Position numbers and translations under genes: made by a program
Assembly: GCA_003342895.1 (NCBI GenBank)
Contig: PTFA01000035.1
Location: forward strand, 2,500,837 to 2,564,836
DNA: 64,000 nt
Origin: Casuarius casuarius
Lineage: Eukaryota > Chordata > Aves > Casuariiformes > Casuariidae
Direction: 5' to 3'
Notes under the pieces: generated by a model
The model's input: only the letters and a program-made list of their open reading frames with translations
What the model was told of the DNA's origin: nothing
Database searches by the model: none
Shown: one piece after another, positions 25,201 through 37,550 of the stretch
How the letters are laid out: every line of letters begins with the position of its first letter
Numbering within the stretch: the stretch's first letter is position 1

Positions 25201-28200
25201 TGGAGGGGAGGCCTCACAATCAGCCTCAGAATTATTTCATGTAGTTCTTGAAATACTGGCAAAAAGGAAATATTGCTTGATTTATTTTGTTGCACAGAAT
25301 GAACTGACCCAATGTTGATTTGTGTTGGTCAAGGTTAATGTTATGCGATGCAGTGGGACTGATCCTCTGCTAGATGTCCTAGCTATGTGACCTGAAGAAA
25401 AGATTGGGTACATAGGGTTATTTTACAACAAGCAGCTTTCTCGTAAAGTAAAACTGGATGATCCCAATAAACGTATTTCATTTAATTTACAGCCTCCTAC
25501 GCTTGCTTGTCAGAGCACAAAGCAATGACCTTTTATAATACCACGAAGTTCCTTTTGCTGTGGGAGTACAGTGCACACAATCTAATTGTTCATGCTGGGT
25601 TCAGAAACTAATAAAAATAACTCAGGAATACATTTTATGTGTAATGTTTTTTTAATCTTATGGACTGACCTATGCACATCACTCATTCAACTGTGGTCAC
25701 TAAACAGCTACAGTCAGGCTGAAAAAACTAAGGACTAGAGATGGAAGAGGAGTTTCACAACAGTCATCTTAATCTGCTTTGTCTTTTTGTCATTAACTGC
25801 CTGGAAGCTGCTAAGTCCTAGTGTCTCTCTTTTTTTTTTAGGGGAAAAAAAAAAGTCCTAAAAGCAAAGTTCCAGTGATCTCAGATCTAGTTTATACTAA
25901 GTAAAATACAGAGTACTTGACTTTACTCTTAGAATTCTACATCGCATACATGCAGTCATCCATCCATCTACTTAACTAGCTTTTAACTAGAAAACAAATG
26001 CAGTGAAGTGAATTTTATCAAAGATGACAGGAGCACTACAGAGTGTTGTGTTCCAAACAATAAATACACATTTTGCTTCAGGATTACAAAATATACTTTG
26101 GCTTACAAGAGCAAAAGAGAGTATTTGAATAATGATCAAGGCCCATGGTCTTCATGGGAGATTCACTTTTGCCTACAACCTGGCTTAGTACTTTGGCCGT
26201 GAGCCAGCGAAAGGCCAAAAACCCAAGAATCTGATGATTCGAGTGTGTGTATAGTACTTCCGAAAATCCCTATGCGCACCCAACTAAACTATGAGGCACC
26301 TATCAATTTTAACAGCTGTGACTCTGAGTCTCCATGGGACAGCACGTACTCTGCTTAAGCGATGAGTCCAGAAACATTGATTTGGGAATAAACTTCACTA
26401 AGACTAATAATGCATTTTCCAGGCTGGCTGGGTTGGACTTATATTTAACAGACTCAGAGCAGAGACAAAGGAAATCAGGTATTTGAACCTGTGCAAACCA
26501 ATTCATTTGCTTTCACTGGAAATGATTTTGAAAAATATAACCATTTTATGGTGTGCTCTGAGAAAATAATATAAATGAAACATTCATTTTATTGTGAAAA
26601 CAGTCTGCATTAGGAAAGGCAAGGTAGATAAAATTCTTTGTGCCCCTTCTGCTTTACACAGGCACATAGGGTGAGCCTTTGGCTTGAGATTATTTGCTCT
26701 TCCCTACACACTCCCTCTAATGCCTTTGTTAATCCAGGTTTAATTAAGAGCTATTGTCCATTTGAGTGGGTTGGAACCTATTGCGTTAAGACCTGTACCT
26801 GAGAACCTTATAAAAATGTCATATTTCATGCTCACCTTGATCCTAACAGAGTCCCATTTGTGGAACTTGAAATTCATTAAAAAGTCAAAACATCCCGATT
26901 CATGTTCTTAGTTGGTAAGAAAGAGATGTGTGAGCACATTTTGAGTTTGGGGGTTTTTTACTTTTATTTAGGTTACTGGGATCATGATGAAACACATCAG
27001 TCCCGTACCACATCCACCACAACTTTATCAAAGTATTCATTTGATCTGCTCTAATCAGGATCAAATTTTTAATAAGGACAAACTCTGTAGCTCTGCATTT
27101 CAATTTTCTCTGTGTTTTCAAAGAATTGGACACGTAATTCATTCTTTTTCTGCTTCTTGCAGATAATTTGATACATGGTATTTTAAAATATTTCTTCTGT
27201 ATTTACATTTTGGCATGTGTACATCATATTGTTGCATTGTTCACAGTCTTTCTATTGTCATTGCCAACTTCTTTTGTGGAAAATCAAAGAAAAGCTGAGA
27301 CAAGATATATCAAACTACAGTAATTTGACTGCCTAATATTTTATTGCTCCCTCGTTTCCTATTGGTTTTCAGTTCTCTATCTTTTCATTCAGTGCTTCTA
27401 AATATACCATTTTTCTTGCTCATCGAGTAAATAATTTCACAAACAGAATTGCTAGAGGGCATGTATCGCACTCCTCCTCTTCATGTCACACAAGCTAAAA
27501 CATTCTGTAAAGCATGTCTTCATGCTATGGTTGACTAATATTTGGAAGATTTCCTTTTTATGACGACATATTACAAAAAGAAAAATGAGGTGATTTCCAC
27601 TGAGCTTTCTCAAAAAACACAGGATATTCACAATGTAACCAGTTTGGGATTCCAGGATTTTGAGCATCTCCTCCACTATACAGTTGTCAAAGCTTACTGC
27701 TTCTAGAGAGATTCACAAGAAACAAATGCCTTTGCCCTCTCGCATCCATTTTCTCTAGGTTCTTACCTATAATTATACGGCTGTGCATACACACATAAAA
27801 AACAATCAGATCTGAGGGAAAGAAATTGCTTGGTTATTGTTTATCCACGTGCTCTATCCACAGTCTTGCAACAATCTTTTTGTTCTCAGGGTTTCCAAGT
27901 GGGTCAGTAAAGCTTTTAGTGAATTGTTTGTTTTAGTGAATTGTGTGAACCTGACTTATTTCTCAAGCACCAGCCAGAAAAATAGTCATTCAGGAACCTT
28001 AAAGAGCCTCTCTACTATTACTTGGCTTTCGTACATTGTTTCTCTGTAACTTCCAGCACTGTATAGCTGGTTTCCTAAGGAAAAAATGATTTCTACCTGT
28101 GCTCCTTATATTGAACAGTCAAAGTCCACTCAAACTTACTCTGAAGAATAAGGACATAAGAATAAGGCCTGGCACTTCTGGGCATAGAAAAATCCCTGCA

Positions 28201-28284
28201 GTGAGGGCTCTCCCGTGAGAAATTTAGGGTGAAGTCAAACAAGATTCAGTGAGCCAACCTAAGAGCTCATGAGAGCCCAGAGAT
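25201..28284. other. AT-rich non-coding DNA, no gene seen
   Basis: No gene, RNA or nameable repeat. Two stretches, about 25470-25700 and 26690-26900, are non-repetitive AT-rich DNA of the same texture as the enhancer-like blocks, including a GGTTTAATTAAG site near 26737. A T10-A-GGGG-A10 foldback flanked by 8-base direct repeats lies at 25813-25860 and is listed separately. Confidence 0.55.
25813..25860. repeat. T10/A10 foldback flanked by AAGTCCTA direct repeats
   Basis: T10 at 25830-25839 is separated by AGGGG from A10 at 25845-25854. The unit is bracketed by the same 8-mer, AAGTCCTA, at 25813-25820 and 25853-25860. The arrangement resembles a tiny insertion with a target duplication, but poly-A/poly-T slippage beside a chance 8-mer repeat would look the same. 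Confidence 0.6.
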
Positions 28285-28480
28285 TATGTCCCCTCTCGTC
28301 TTCTCCTCCTGCATTCCCCTGGGCCACTGCACGCTCCTGCCCGTGCGCTGGCCCGGGCACGCTGGCATAGCTGCGAATGCAGCAAACACACAGAACGGCT
28401 CACACGGACACGCTGCCAGAGCAGGGGCAATGCGAGGCCGAGCAAGACATCCCCACTTTGGCGACAGACCCGAAGCATTA
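28285..28480. promoter_or_regulatory. GC-rich patch with raised CpG
   Basis: About 200 bases of raised GC with a modest number of CpGs (for example near 28330-28360 and 28400-28445). The flanks are AT-rich. No first exon or transcription start could be assigned. Weaker than the patches at 30.4 and 62.5 kb. Confidence 0.25.
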
Positions 28481-29744
28481 ACTCGTTTCCTTGCGTGATC
28501 GAGGTTTTCTGCCTCCAGCCCTCCAGAGGCTCACAAAGGGCAGTTGTGGGGCAGTGATCCAGGGGAGAAACAAAAGGCCTTTACGAGTGGGCAGACAATA
28601 TCACAGATCTGCCGGTTTCGTGACACCTGGAGAGGCAGGGATGCACTCGCAGGCGTTGCCAATGCTGCTGGCTGGTAATGCTAGCCATGGTTTCAGGCTG
28701 GCTTCAGGTGTTAAAGAAACAAGACTAAATTGGACACAATTCTGAAGATTTTTACGTGGGCAAAGCTCCCAAGCTGTTCATGCTCTCTCTATAGATAGCT
28801 CCTTAAGGACCTCATTAGGCAATATTGTCTTTTTTTTTTTCATTTATTCCAATATTATCTTTTTTCAGTTATTCTCTCCTGGAGAACAGATGATACTGTT
28901 TTGTTTAGATTGCATAAATTCATTTCTTCCTTTTTTCTGCTTTTTTTGTTGCGGATATTTCATTATATGCCTTTATTTAACAATGGATTTGGTTCTATTC
29001 AGGCTTAATGAAAGTCTTTTTTTAATCTTTATCTTACACTATTGGCCTATCATGATTTCGTCGGCCCTCTTAGGTGTCATTTCCCCTACATGGTCATTGG
29101 TCCTAAGAGCTTTCCTCCATTTTTCAAAAAAGACAAAACAAAACCATTTTGGACTGTAAAGGAGGATGCTTTGAGGAATGAGCAGGGAAGATAAGGGAGC
29201 TGAACTAAACCAACAAGATGCTCGAAAGAAAATCTGGCCATACAGTCTTGATAACGTTAATGTTTCCTATAGCAGAGGCAAATGCCAGAAAAATCAGGTG
29301 GCAAAATATGACCTGCTCTCACCACAGAGAAGACGATCCCGCTGGCTCGGCAGCCCACTTCCATAGTGAATTCCTGCAGACGTTAATCTCACTGAAGGTT
29401 TATACCACATTTCATCAAAACACTTTGTGCAGGCCTATTTACATCCACGGTCAGGAGATCCCTTCAGCACACGCTGAAGGTGAAGCACGTGCTCTACGCC
29501 ATTAAACTTAATGATGCATAGGCAGATTTCAAGGTTAATCGTGCGTTAAGGGTTTTTTCTGTAGTGACGGTTTCCAACGATTCGCCTGGAAGAAACTCCA
29601 TAAAATATAGTTGGATTGAAGTATGTAGTGTTTTCACTGCAGTAAATTCGTTTGCCGTGAAAACGTGAATGGGGAAGTCTAAACCTCTGTACTAAATAAT
29701 GTTAGAAGAATGATTTATACACTGTATTAAAAAATACTGTTGCA
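28481..29744. other. Non-coding DNA, no gene seen
   Basis: Frames up to 95 codons (29218-29505, plus) have no recognisable family. 28826-28866 holds two similar units of CAATATT(G/A)TCTTTTTT about 28 bases apart, each beginning a T-rich run. The AT-rich DNA at 28880-29120 is T-rich and unremarkable. Confidence 0.6.
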
Positions 29745-29862
29745 ATAGACTAGATTAGTATAAGCTCTTTGGGGAGACAGTATGCTTTCCTTGTTTTTTC
29801 CACCATGCCTGGCACATTATGGATGCCAGTGTTAACAAATAGTTATTAATAATAATAAAACA
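29745..29862 (+). mobile_element. L2/L3 (CR1-clade) LINE 3' end remnant
   Basis: The segment follows the 3' end shared by ancient L2/L3-type LINEs: TAGACTAGATTAGTATAAGC, CTCTTTGGGGAGACAG, then CCATGCCTGGCACATTATGG, and an AATAATAATAA simple tail. 'AAGCTCTTTGGGG' and 'GCCTGGCACA' are the diagnostic blocks. It is a short, diverged, 5'-truncated copy with no coding capacity. Confidence 0.7.
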
Positions 29863-30414
29863 CTTGTGCTGACAGAGTGGACAGCAGTTCTTAGTATCAA
29901 GCACATATGTCAGACAGATAAATATAAACCTGCTGAAATTTACCACAAATCTTGGTGATTTAGTAATTTTTTAAAGATGGGGCCAGCTCTCCTTTGTATC
30001 CTTTTCCACCCCTTACCCTGTTCAAAAAAAATTCAAAAATTCAAAATTCAGTTTGAATTTTCTTTTGTTGAACTCCAGAAGAGCTGTCTGCCTGTGTCCA
30101 GTCAACCAGCCTAAGTACCAGAGCACCAACTTCTCCTGCTTTGCCGTAAGAATAATGTAAAACAAACCTAAGTGTCAAGAGAGCACAAGCTGTTGACGAT
30201 TAATGATCCTAGAGCTCGCATCTGACATTTTTTCACAGTGTAGCTCCTAAAGCTTAATTTGTCATAGCCAGGAATGTCTTGTTTCATGCTCAGTTAACAG
30301 CTTTATACAGTTTTCTCCCATTAATAAAATATTATTAAAAGCAGACACCTGTTACTAAAGCGCTTTATGACTTCTACATTTCAATTTCTCCTTTTCCCAG
30401 TGCAGGGAAGGTGC
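29863..30414. other. AT-rich non-coding DNA, no gene seen
   Basis: No open frame of note. A short run of ATTCAAAA-type units lies at about 30030-30060. No other repeat or RNA gene recognised. Confidence 0.65.
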
Positions 30415-30620
30415 TGCCCAGGCTGGCACCACCGTTACGGGCACGAGGGCATCGCGCCTCGAGGATCGCCCGAGAGGCACCACGGCCCCAGCTCAGACTG
30501 AGCAAAAATCCCGCGCGCCCGCAGTCAGGGGCAGACCCCGAGGGCCGGGGCAGGAGGAGGAGGCAGAAACCCATCCTCTGCATCGCTCCTCCTGTCCCGG
30601 CAGCTGGACGCGCCGTGCTA
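30415..30620. promoter_or_regulatory. Small CpG island
   Basis: By eye about 20 CpGs lie within 200 bases, including CGCGCC, CCGCGCGCCCG and GGACGCGCCG clusters, in DNA whose flanks are nearly CpG-free. Overlapping open frames on both strands (30411-30683 plus, 30374-30787 minus, 137 codons) reflect the scarcity of stops in GC-rich DNA and match no family. The island abuts a non-repetitive AT-rich block with CCAAT boxes, which together look like a promoter or promoter-like enhancer. Direction cannot be decided. Confidence 0.5.
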
Positions 30621-30735
30621 ATGCAAAACACAGCTCTCCCAGCTGACTCCGCTCTCTGTATGTTTGGCCAATATGTATTATAATGTTTTATTGGTAATGC
30701 GGCCCAACCATGAGGCTTATCACAAGCTCCACCCT
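30621..30735. promoter_or_regulatory. Candidate promoter-proximal block with paired CCAAT boxes
   Basis: A CCAAT box at 30668-30672 and an inverted one (ATTGG) at 30690-30694 are about two helical turns apart. The second lies in TTTTATTGG, which is also a posterior-HOX/CDX type site. A TAATGCAAA octamer-like POU site lies at about 30620-30628. NF-Y binds CCAAT in many CpG-island promoters. Motifs are seen directly; function is inferred. Confidence 0.35.
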
Positions 30736-31163
30736 TTCTTGGAAATGCATGACCTCTCAGAGAGAAAGATGGAAAGGACGTGAGCACTCAGGCTAATGCT
30801 GCCAATTTCAGGTGAAAAAAGGCAAATTTTATGGAGTTGCAAACTGCAACAAAAGTGTTGCGCAGAGTCTCTTAACTGTGTGATTACCAGACGGCAAGGC
30901 TTACCTCAAAACTAGTATGGCTCAGCACTGAAAATGCACTAGTGCTAGGTTTGGTGCAGTACTTACAGCAACATTTTACCTGAAGTTCAGGCAAGCCTCC
31001 CTGCCATGAGCAGGAAATAACTCCCTTTCTAACTGTTTGGTCTCACCCTGCAAACTGTTGCTCGTGCGACTCATGCCTGCGTAAGCGCAGAGCTCAGCAA
31101 AATGCCTGTATGAGGTAGGAAAGCAGCAGCCCAGCGGGTGCCGAGGACACCTTGAGTGCAGTC
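30736..31163. other. Non-coding DNA, no gene seen
   Basis: No recognisable exon, repeat or RNA gene. Short frames only. Confidence 0.6.
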
Positions 31164-31307
31164 CCCACTTACCACCCTGCTGTGTCACCACAGGCGAGCT
31201 ATGTCATGGTCTCACACCTCTGATAAAAGGGTGATAACAACAGTGAAATTATTGCAAGGCAGAGATAAAATACAGAGCTTAAAAAAGAATGTGTCCAGTG
31301 CCCACAG
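31164..31307 (+). mobile_element. Probable MIR (CORE-SINE) remnant, sense orientation
   Basis: The order matches MIR: CCACTTAC, then TGTGTCACC, a diverged GGCAAG-like part (GGCGAGCTA), CTCTGATAAAAGGGTGATAA, and CAGTGCCCACAG near the end. Individual blocks are diverged but the order and spacing fit. Lower confidence than the copies at 16.8 and 37.4 kb. Confidence 0.5.
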
Positions 31308-34300
31308 TCCCAGCTGGGTTCTCCTTGTTTGCTTTCTGAATGTAGCACATTCAAAGCACATTCCATGTTTTCAGGCTACTTTTTCCACAGCCACAAGGGC
31401 TAGAAACTTGCCTTAAAAAAATAAATAAATATGAAAGCTAAGATTCCAGCCTAATCAAAGCACTCTGGAGGCTGAGACAATAAAAATAATGAGGAAAGTT
31501 ATGAGAGCTGCTAATGCAGCCAGCATCACAGTTGTACCCCTGCCACCTCTAGCTGCCTGAAGAGACAAGCACTGAGTTTGTCAGGCGTTAAGCTGTCTTC
31601 AGAGCCCAGAAACATTCACATGTTTTGAGGCAAGCAGGATTATTTTGACAAGAGCTGCCAGAAACTAAAAGGTTCATGCACGCAAGGAGCACTGGCTTTT
31701 TTTTTTTTACTTACAATAAATTGGCCCAACTGTTCCCAGCCCAGCTCTAAGGGCTCTCCAGGCACAAAGAGGTTTTTTGGAAGCCTCTCTATTCTCAGAC
31801 TGTCTTCAGGCAGCTGTCCTGCATTTTCCTAGTAGGACTTTCCTGCTGGGAAGGTCCTACTTACATCCCTGGCCGGAACTCAGGCACCCAGTTGCAGCTG
31901 GAGGACCTACCACTGCTGATGCACCACCTGCCCATGCCTTCACCCTCCCAGATGCTCTGGCAAGTCCCAGCCATTGCTTCTGCCCTCAAAACAGCATGCG
32001 GCGTCCCTGCCGTGCTGCCGGCCTTACACAGCCCTCTCCTGGGAGGATGCTGATCTCTCTGCTCCCTGGGCTGGTGGGCCGGCAGATGGTCAGGGAGCAC
32101 GATTAAAGGAGCTTGTACCCATGCGGTCCTATCTCAGGGCTGCAGGTTGGACTCTTTCGTTTCATCTGATCCTGTTTCACAAGAATGTCACTCAGGCAAC
32201 AAAGCAGCTTTACACCTCTTTACGAAACTGCTGAACTCATATTTCCGCAGGTATTTTTCAACAAATTGAGCCAGGGAGAGTGAAAGGTAAAGAAAGAGAG
32301 GTTGCAGGAAAGCAACCGTTGTCTGAACGTAGCAGGCTACAGTCACCCTGGGTACAAGTTATTAGAAATCAGCAGGGTTCCTCCACAAATGGCTTTGGCC
32401 CATCACGCTTTACCTTTTACCAGTGAGAAGATACACTGTTTTTAAAAGCCATTTTACAAACAAATATATTAGTATGTGGAAAGTTGTCCTTAATAGAGTG
32501 TGTAAAGGGTTTTGGCACGGGAAAGGTGTCTGATAAAGTGCATTCCAAACCAAAGCCCTAAATTAAGTATTTGAGAATGTCCTCCAAAAGGGAAAGGGGG
32601 TGAAAAAGAAAAGAAAAAGAAAAGAACTGAAGCAGTTGGCAAAAGCACAGATGAATCATGAAACTTTACATGGAGCTGCCAAAGTTTCAAAAACACTCTT
32701 AGGTACAATTTACTAAACAAACCAAGTAAGAGGCACTCGTAAATTACGGATGTACGCAGATGTTGGTGGACTCCAGAATTAACTCTAAGCCTATTAAAAT
32801 TTTAAACACTGTATGTGCTTGACTGTCAAAAAGGTTTTAAATAGCGTTGCAGTTTGCAGCTCACCAGAGTTGCAAGCTTTCCCAAAGGAACACCTTGGGG
32901 CTGAGGACTCAAGGCCTGCAGCTCATTTAACAGAGCACAAACCTCAAAACCATGCAATGTACCTAGAAATCACATCATGGGAAGGTCCAGCAGAGCAGCT
33001 GAGACCATGACATTTCACAGATTTAAAACCCAGAACCATTTATGACTTTTGAACATGGTTAACATGACATCTGCTGAAATTTCCACTGCATCATGAGGTA
33101 CTTCAGTAGGGCACAGGGTGTGGAAATCCACCACTCCTAGTCTGTCTGGGCAAAAAGTTTAAACTTTCAGGAGAAAAGATGTAGCGTCCCTTGAAACTGT
33201 GCTGAGGGACCAAATTTTGTGCTCAAGCTGCTTCTGCTCTCACGAAAGCCCCAGTTTCACCTGAAATATTTCCCCTTAGAAAAGTCTCTGAAGAGGATGA
33301 AAGAATAATTGAATCCTTCTGCTGATCTACACCAGTTGATCCACTGGCCTCTGGATGTGGGAGGCTGTACCAAGGCCTATTCTATCCTGAAGATAAAAAG
33401 AGGAGGATTAATGCAGATACAGTATTGTTTTTCTAATGAAGCCCACCCATGCTCTTGGGAATGGGTGAAACAGAAATCTTTTTCCCTTGCTGATCTTAGT
33501 TTTTTCCTTTTATTTTGCCATCTGAACTTATTAAAACCCTTCATAAACGAATAAATTCTTCTGTGGTACATGATATGTCTAAAGTCAAAATAATAAAAGA
33601 ATGAGAGTGTTTTTGCTCAGAGATTCTTTAATATTGAATGCAAATTTCCTGATAAAATCCTGAAGAATCACAACATAGTATAGTATACGATAAATTATGC
33701 TAAATCAAATAAATCAGACTATATGGTCCCTTGTGACTCCTACACAGTCTTTAAATATATTACCCACTCCTCATCAGTCTATTCCACTCAATAACCAACT
33801 CTGTCTTCAGTCCCCAGGCCCATTTTAATTTGAACAATATATTAGCCTTTGCAGTATAAAGGAGAAAGAAACTTCAGGAAGAAGTTAGGCCAGTTTACAA
33901 ATGAATCTCTTGTGGCAGCTTACTCAGACATGTAGGATAGATGATTATTCTGAGCAGTCTGTGTCCCAAACATGACCAGGGCAATAAATCCTTCCCAAAG
34001 CTGGTGCACCAGGAGCAGGAATGGTCCTCCCCTCCCACCTCCCCCACATCTCACCTCCTTCATCCCTCACAAGTACAAAGGGCTGCAACGTATCCTGCTC
34101 CTTTTAGAGGGCATATTTCATTTCAGCCCTTGGAAGAGCATAACCAGAAGTGTTTTATCCCTGATCTCCAGGGAAAGACTCTGCCACTGGCAGGTCTCTC
34201 CTCTAGGAGCCAACGCTCGGTGGACATGGCCTTCACTGAAGTGGCCTTTGCATGCGAGGCAGAGTGGGAGACGCGCTAAGCTTGGGCGACAGCCAGCTGA

Positions 34301-37300
34301 GCAGACGAAGAAGAGACAGGTCATGGGGCTCACTGTGTTTAAGCCTGCTCTCAAGGCCACTTTTATTGAACACTGACCCTGGGAGCCTCAGAGACCTCGG
34401 CACATGAGGTGGAGGTGATCCAAGGTGGGTCCCTCCCGTGAGCCATCCTCTGCATCCAGAGCCTGGAAAAGGGCAATGTGCGGCAACCAAGCAAAAGCTT
34501 GCTCTCTCTGAGGTGTCTTAAAAGTGGGGAGACTAAATAGCCCAGCCCCTTCCCAGGGTACAGGCTAGCGTATAACGTGTCTGAGATGCAGAGTCACAAG
34601 CTGAAGGCTCGTGGTACTGAGCCAAGGTTTCATTCCTCTTTCCCCAGAGAAAAGAGCAAACGGTCCTGTGTCTAGCATTATAAAACATCTGGAAGGGCTA
34701 TCAGGAGGGAGACTGCTGAGGATACAGTTTAACAGAGCTGCTGGGATTTTTTTTTATTACATTTATTTTCACGAATCATAATAATAAAAAAGTTGGAGTC
34801 CACTCAATTGAGTTAATGCTTTCGGAATTTTATTAATCAATGTCTCAACATTCATAAAAAAATGACACCTTTTAAAACCAGTGGAGAGGAACATTTCCAA
34901 ATACTTCCAATCAAAAGAAATAATCTTAAAACTCACATTACATGTATTTTTAAACCAACCCCTCAGGGAGATGGGTGTGAACTCTGAATTATCCCAATTA
35001 ACTTTAGAGCCAGAGATCAAGGCCAAAAAATGCGAAGTCAGCTCTAAGCTTTCTGGGTAGTTTGCTGAGGGTGCTACAATGTCAGTAAAACAGCAACTGT
35101 GCACAGCTGAGCTTTTTCATGCCCTGTGTCTGGTTCTGTCTTAAAACACCACTAAGAAGAGCTCCAGTACAATAACAAAGAGTACCGGGCATGGCGAAGA
35201 AAAAAACAGCACAGCCTGTGACAGCCCTGTACTGACCAAATAAAATCTGCCTGGTGAGGAGAAAATAGAAACCAAATTATTTTCATGACGATAAAAAAAA
35301 TGTTTACAGACCAAGGAAATGCATTCCTTTTGTCTGTGCACACAGTGACCGTTCACTTAAGGGCAGTAAATTCGGTGCTGAATTAAGACTCTGCATTTCA
35401 TGCCCAGTGTAGGGCATCTTCATATAGGTCTGCGAGTAAGGAAGGGGGCAAGAAGTTACATGTGCAAGCATCCTGCAGTTCCCCATGGGTCCCATCTTCT
35501 GCGATTCTAAGTGACTAATATTACACCATATGTTCTTATTTACCTAGGAGAGAGAAAAATTAGTAGGACTGTTAATCTGAATTTGGAGAAGCAAAACCGA
35601 AGCCTAGGGGCACAAAGCAATTTCTTCCGGGGAATAGACACAGCCAGTGGGAGAACTGGGGAAGAAACCAGAGTCTTTAACTTTGTTAGTTACATTTAAA
35701 AAGCTATCATCTCCCCACAACAGAAACTATTGTCTTCCTCTCTTCCTCCTAAGCTTCTTTCTTTTTTTTCAGTCTCTCTCTCTTTCCCTGCTGTCTGAAT
35801 GCTTTGCTCCTTCCATCAAAGGTTCGTTCTCCTCCTCACTGCATGCTCCTGACCCCTTCCTCCCCCTGGAATATCTGCTTGGGCCCCACACACTGCACCA
35901 GCCTTTGAGCGTTGAACCGGTCCTTCTCAGGGAAGGGGCAGTATCTCTTCCTCTCGTGCTGCCTGCAGTGGCAGTGTAAACCAGAAGGTAATAAGATGCA
36001 TGTAAATGAAAAGATTTGATGGGCTGGCCGTAAGCTCTGAGAATAGCACCTACCCGCTGGAGCAGGCAGGGCAAAGAGCAGCTCCATTTTTAACCCAGTA
36101 GGTAGGAGGGGAGCATGGACCTGGTGGTGATCAAACCAACTTCATATTGAATGGTGGACTTCAGCGCTACTCCTCAGCCAGAGATGTCTAGGGCACGTTT
36201 AGTGGACAAAATGTAGTAACTCTCCCTGGAACGTGACCTTTCCAAAGATGCAAAATAGGATGCAGAACCATGTTTTGCTACGGCACTCAACGAGGTCATG
36301 CCTCCCAGTGGTGTAGTAGCAGGGCTGGCTCAGTGTGACTACACTCTTTTCTGAGCCACTTTCACCAAGTCCTACAGCAACCAGATGGCCATTCACTGCA
36401 CTGAGCATTTTGTCTTGTGAAATCAAGTTGTGAAAGAGATGAGCTGACAGAGTGCAGTGGTTCTCATCATCCCCATGAGACACATGAGCTTTTTGTGATT
36501 TTTTTTTAATGAAAAAATAACATCCATAAACTCTTCATTCAGATACTATTGAGCACTATTCATGCCACAAAGGTTTACTTAACTAGAAGGCAGTGAGAAT
36601 CCAGGAACCAACAAACACAGGGCCTGAAACTTTTCAAGGGTGGTAAGTTAAGTTATAAATAATGCCCCAAGAAGGTGAATAATTTTTGTGCTGTTCATCG
36701 AAGTTCAGTCTGAGCAGAAATGTCCACATGAGCAAATGTTACTGTGCAATGCTTGAGTTTTAACACTGCACAAAGACCAATCCAACAGTCACTCGGTTCT
36801 CCAGAATAAAAGGCAATGCTTTTTACTACAAGCGCTCATTCTTCAAAGCAAACTTTACTGCAACAGGCAGAACTTGGTGGGGTACTGTCTGCGATAGCAA
36901 CTAAATAGCCCGTGATCCTTGAAAGGCCAGATTTCTGCAGACCATGTTAAGCCAGTTCTTAAATCCACTTAATGAAGGGAACTTTCTGTTGGAGTGAGTG
37001 GCAAGCATTGCAGCTGGTGCTGTTCAAGGAAGTATCTGGGAATAAGTTATTCGATCATTCAAGAAGTTGTTGGATCTTAACCAAATTCTATTGACTCATC
37101 TCTCAAAGCCTCAGCAGAATGCAATATTTGCAAGTACATTTGTTTTAAGAAAATTATGCAAACTATATGTCTTTGTTAGATAAATTTTTCACAATGAGTA
37201 ATATGACCCTGCTGTCATTCATAAATATAGCTCCCGACCCAGTTATTTCTCCTGTTTTCTAACTACCGCTTCAGTGAGCTCAGGCTTTTAAGATGCTCTA

Positions 37301-37380
37301 GGCTTCAGCAACAACAGCACTGCCATTTCTGTCTCAGCACTGGCTGACTTAGCTCTGCAGTTCCACAGCTGCTTTGCCAG
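31308..37380. other. Single-copy non-coding DNA, no gene seen
   Basis: No gene in 6 kb. The longest frames are 134 codons at 33972-34376 (plus) and 112 at 33941-34279 (plus), overlapping each other in two registers and overlapped by minus frames, which argues against coding. T-rich run at 31698-31711, A/G-rich simple sequence at 32600-32627, pyrimidine-rich sequence at 35740-35790. No transposon recognised. Confidence 0.6.
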
Positions 37381-37550
37381 CGGGTCTCAGAGCACTTTAC
37401 AAAAAGGGTTTGCATTGTTATCTTCGTTTTACAGATGAGACAGCAGAGGCATGGTAAAAGAGGTGTCCTATCCAAAGTTGAATAGCTTGCCAGTAACCCA
37501 GTGATGGAAGCAGGAGCAGAATCCTGATCTAAGATCTCAGTCCTGTACCA
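37381..37550 (-). mobile_element. MIR (CORE-SINE) remnant, antisense orientation
   Basis: Read on the plus strand it is the reverse complement of MIR: AGCACTTTACAAA (the reptile/bird 3' part), TTGTTATCTTCG, TTTTACAGATGAGA, CAGAGGCATGG, AATAGCTTGCCAGTAACCCA, then GAGCAGAATCCTGATCTAAG. The TTTTACAGATGAG and CTTGCC blocks are diagnostic of the CORE region. The order is intact over 170 bases. Inactive and old. Confidence 0.85.

Noticed and set aside
30374..30787. 137-codon minus-strand open frame
   Set aside because: Lies over a CpG-rich patch, where stop codons are scarce; no family recognised.
33972..34376. 134-codon plus-strand open frame
   Set aside because: Overlaps a second plus frame (33941-34279) and two minus frames; composition typical of non-coding DNA.
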